Positions 63,972 to 64,000 of a stretch of 64,000 nt of DNA are shown in pieces. The DNA is taken from positions 62,001-126,000 of the forward strand of contig JAKTTT010000004.1 in NCBI GenBank assembly GCA_030581615.1, in the 5' to 3' direction. The translations under genes were made by a program, and so were the position numbers. Each line of letters opens with the position of its first letter. Position 1 is the stretch's first letter. Under the pieces are notes generated by a model. That model did no database searches. It was not told where the DNA came from and saw nothing but the letters and a program-made list of their open reading frames with translations. This DNA comes from Alloascoidea africana. Lineage: Eukaryota > Ascomycota > Alloascoideomycetes > Alloascoideales > Alloascoideaceae.

Positions 63972-64000
63972 ATGGGCAAGAGTAAATCCAAGGAACACAA
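63972..64000 (+). CDS. Start of a rightward gene cut by the window edge
   Basis: ATG 63972 opens MGKSKSKEH and runs off the edge after nine codons. A lysine-rich start is common in small nucleolar and ribosomal proteins (Nhp2, for example), and the promoter carries paired E-box octamers and RRPE-like cores. The product cannot be identified from nine residues. Confidence 0.4.

Overview
The window is nuclear DNA of an ascomycete budding yeast (Saccharomycotina), probably from an early-branching lineage. It holds 26 recognisable protein genes, plus one cut off at the right edge. Most have clear Saccharomyces counterparts (FPR3/4, POT1, SIS2, ALG8, CKA2, NPL4, SEC66, RAX1, ERG11, PRE9, URN1, PMT4, MGM101, YOR1-like, SCH9, SKN7, SET5, VPS35, DEP1). 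The early-branching placement is inference and rests on three things: about 28 short spliceosomal introns in 12 genes, an ELL-type RNA polymerase II elongation factor that S. cerevisiae lacks, and a FarA/FarB/CTF1-type fatty-acid regulator. CTG falls at conserved leucine positions (for example the KVLKPV motif of CKA2), so the code looks standard and the CTG-Ser clade is unlikely. Introns are mostly 56-132 nt, with CTAAC or CTAAT branch sites and GTAAGT, GTGAGT or GTATGT donors. I found no tRNA, rRNA or CRISPR array.

Left end (1-6.2 kb): the N-terminal half of a nucleolar FKBP isomerase runs off the left edge. A decayed Ty3/gypsy integrase fossil and about 3.4 kb without a credible gene follow. 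From 6.2 to 17 kb: a SED1-like wall protein, peroxisomal thiolase, the HAL3/SIS2 flavoprotein closely followed by ALG8, the CK2 catalytic subunit, and NPL4. From 17 to 31.5 kb: SEC66, RAX1, ELL, ERG11, a TMEM170-like membrane protein, proteasome alpha3 and the splicing factor URN1.

From 31.5 to 49 kb: PMT4, MGM101, a TB2/DP1 (REEP/HVA22) protein, a YOR1-like ABC transporter with a duplicated promoter segment, a vacuolar/secretory metallophosphoesterase, SCH9 and SKN7. From 49 to 64 kb: SET5, an unrecognised small membrane protein, the FarA/CTF1-like regulator, VPS35, DEP1 and the first codons of a rightward gene.

Functional themes: lipid and sterol metabolism (POT1, ERG11, FarA/CTF1-like), the secretory pathway and glycosylation (ALG8, PMT4, SEC66, VPS35), protein turnover (NPL4, PRE9), and stress or nutrient signalling (SCH9, SKN7, SIS2, CKA2). 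Neighbours are not operon-like, but several intergenic gaps are very short. No wholly new multi-gene system is visible. The most unusual points are an NPL4 that lacks its first zinc finger, genes whose start codon stands alone or nearly alone in the first exon, a 17-nt microexon in SKN7, the split zinc cluster of the lipid regulator with CCTCGG motifs in its own and the ERG11 promoter, and the tandem duplication upstream of the ABC transporter.
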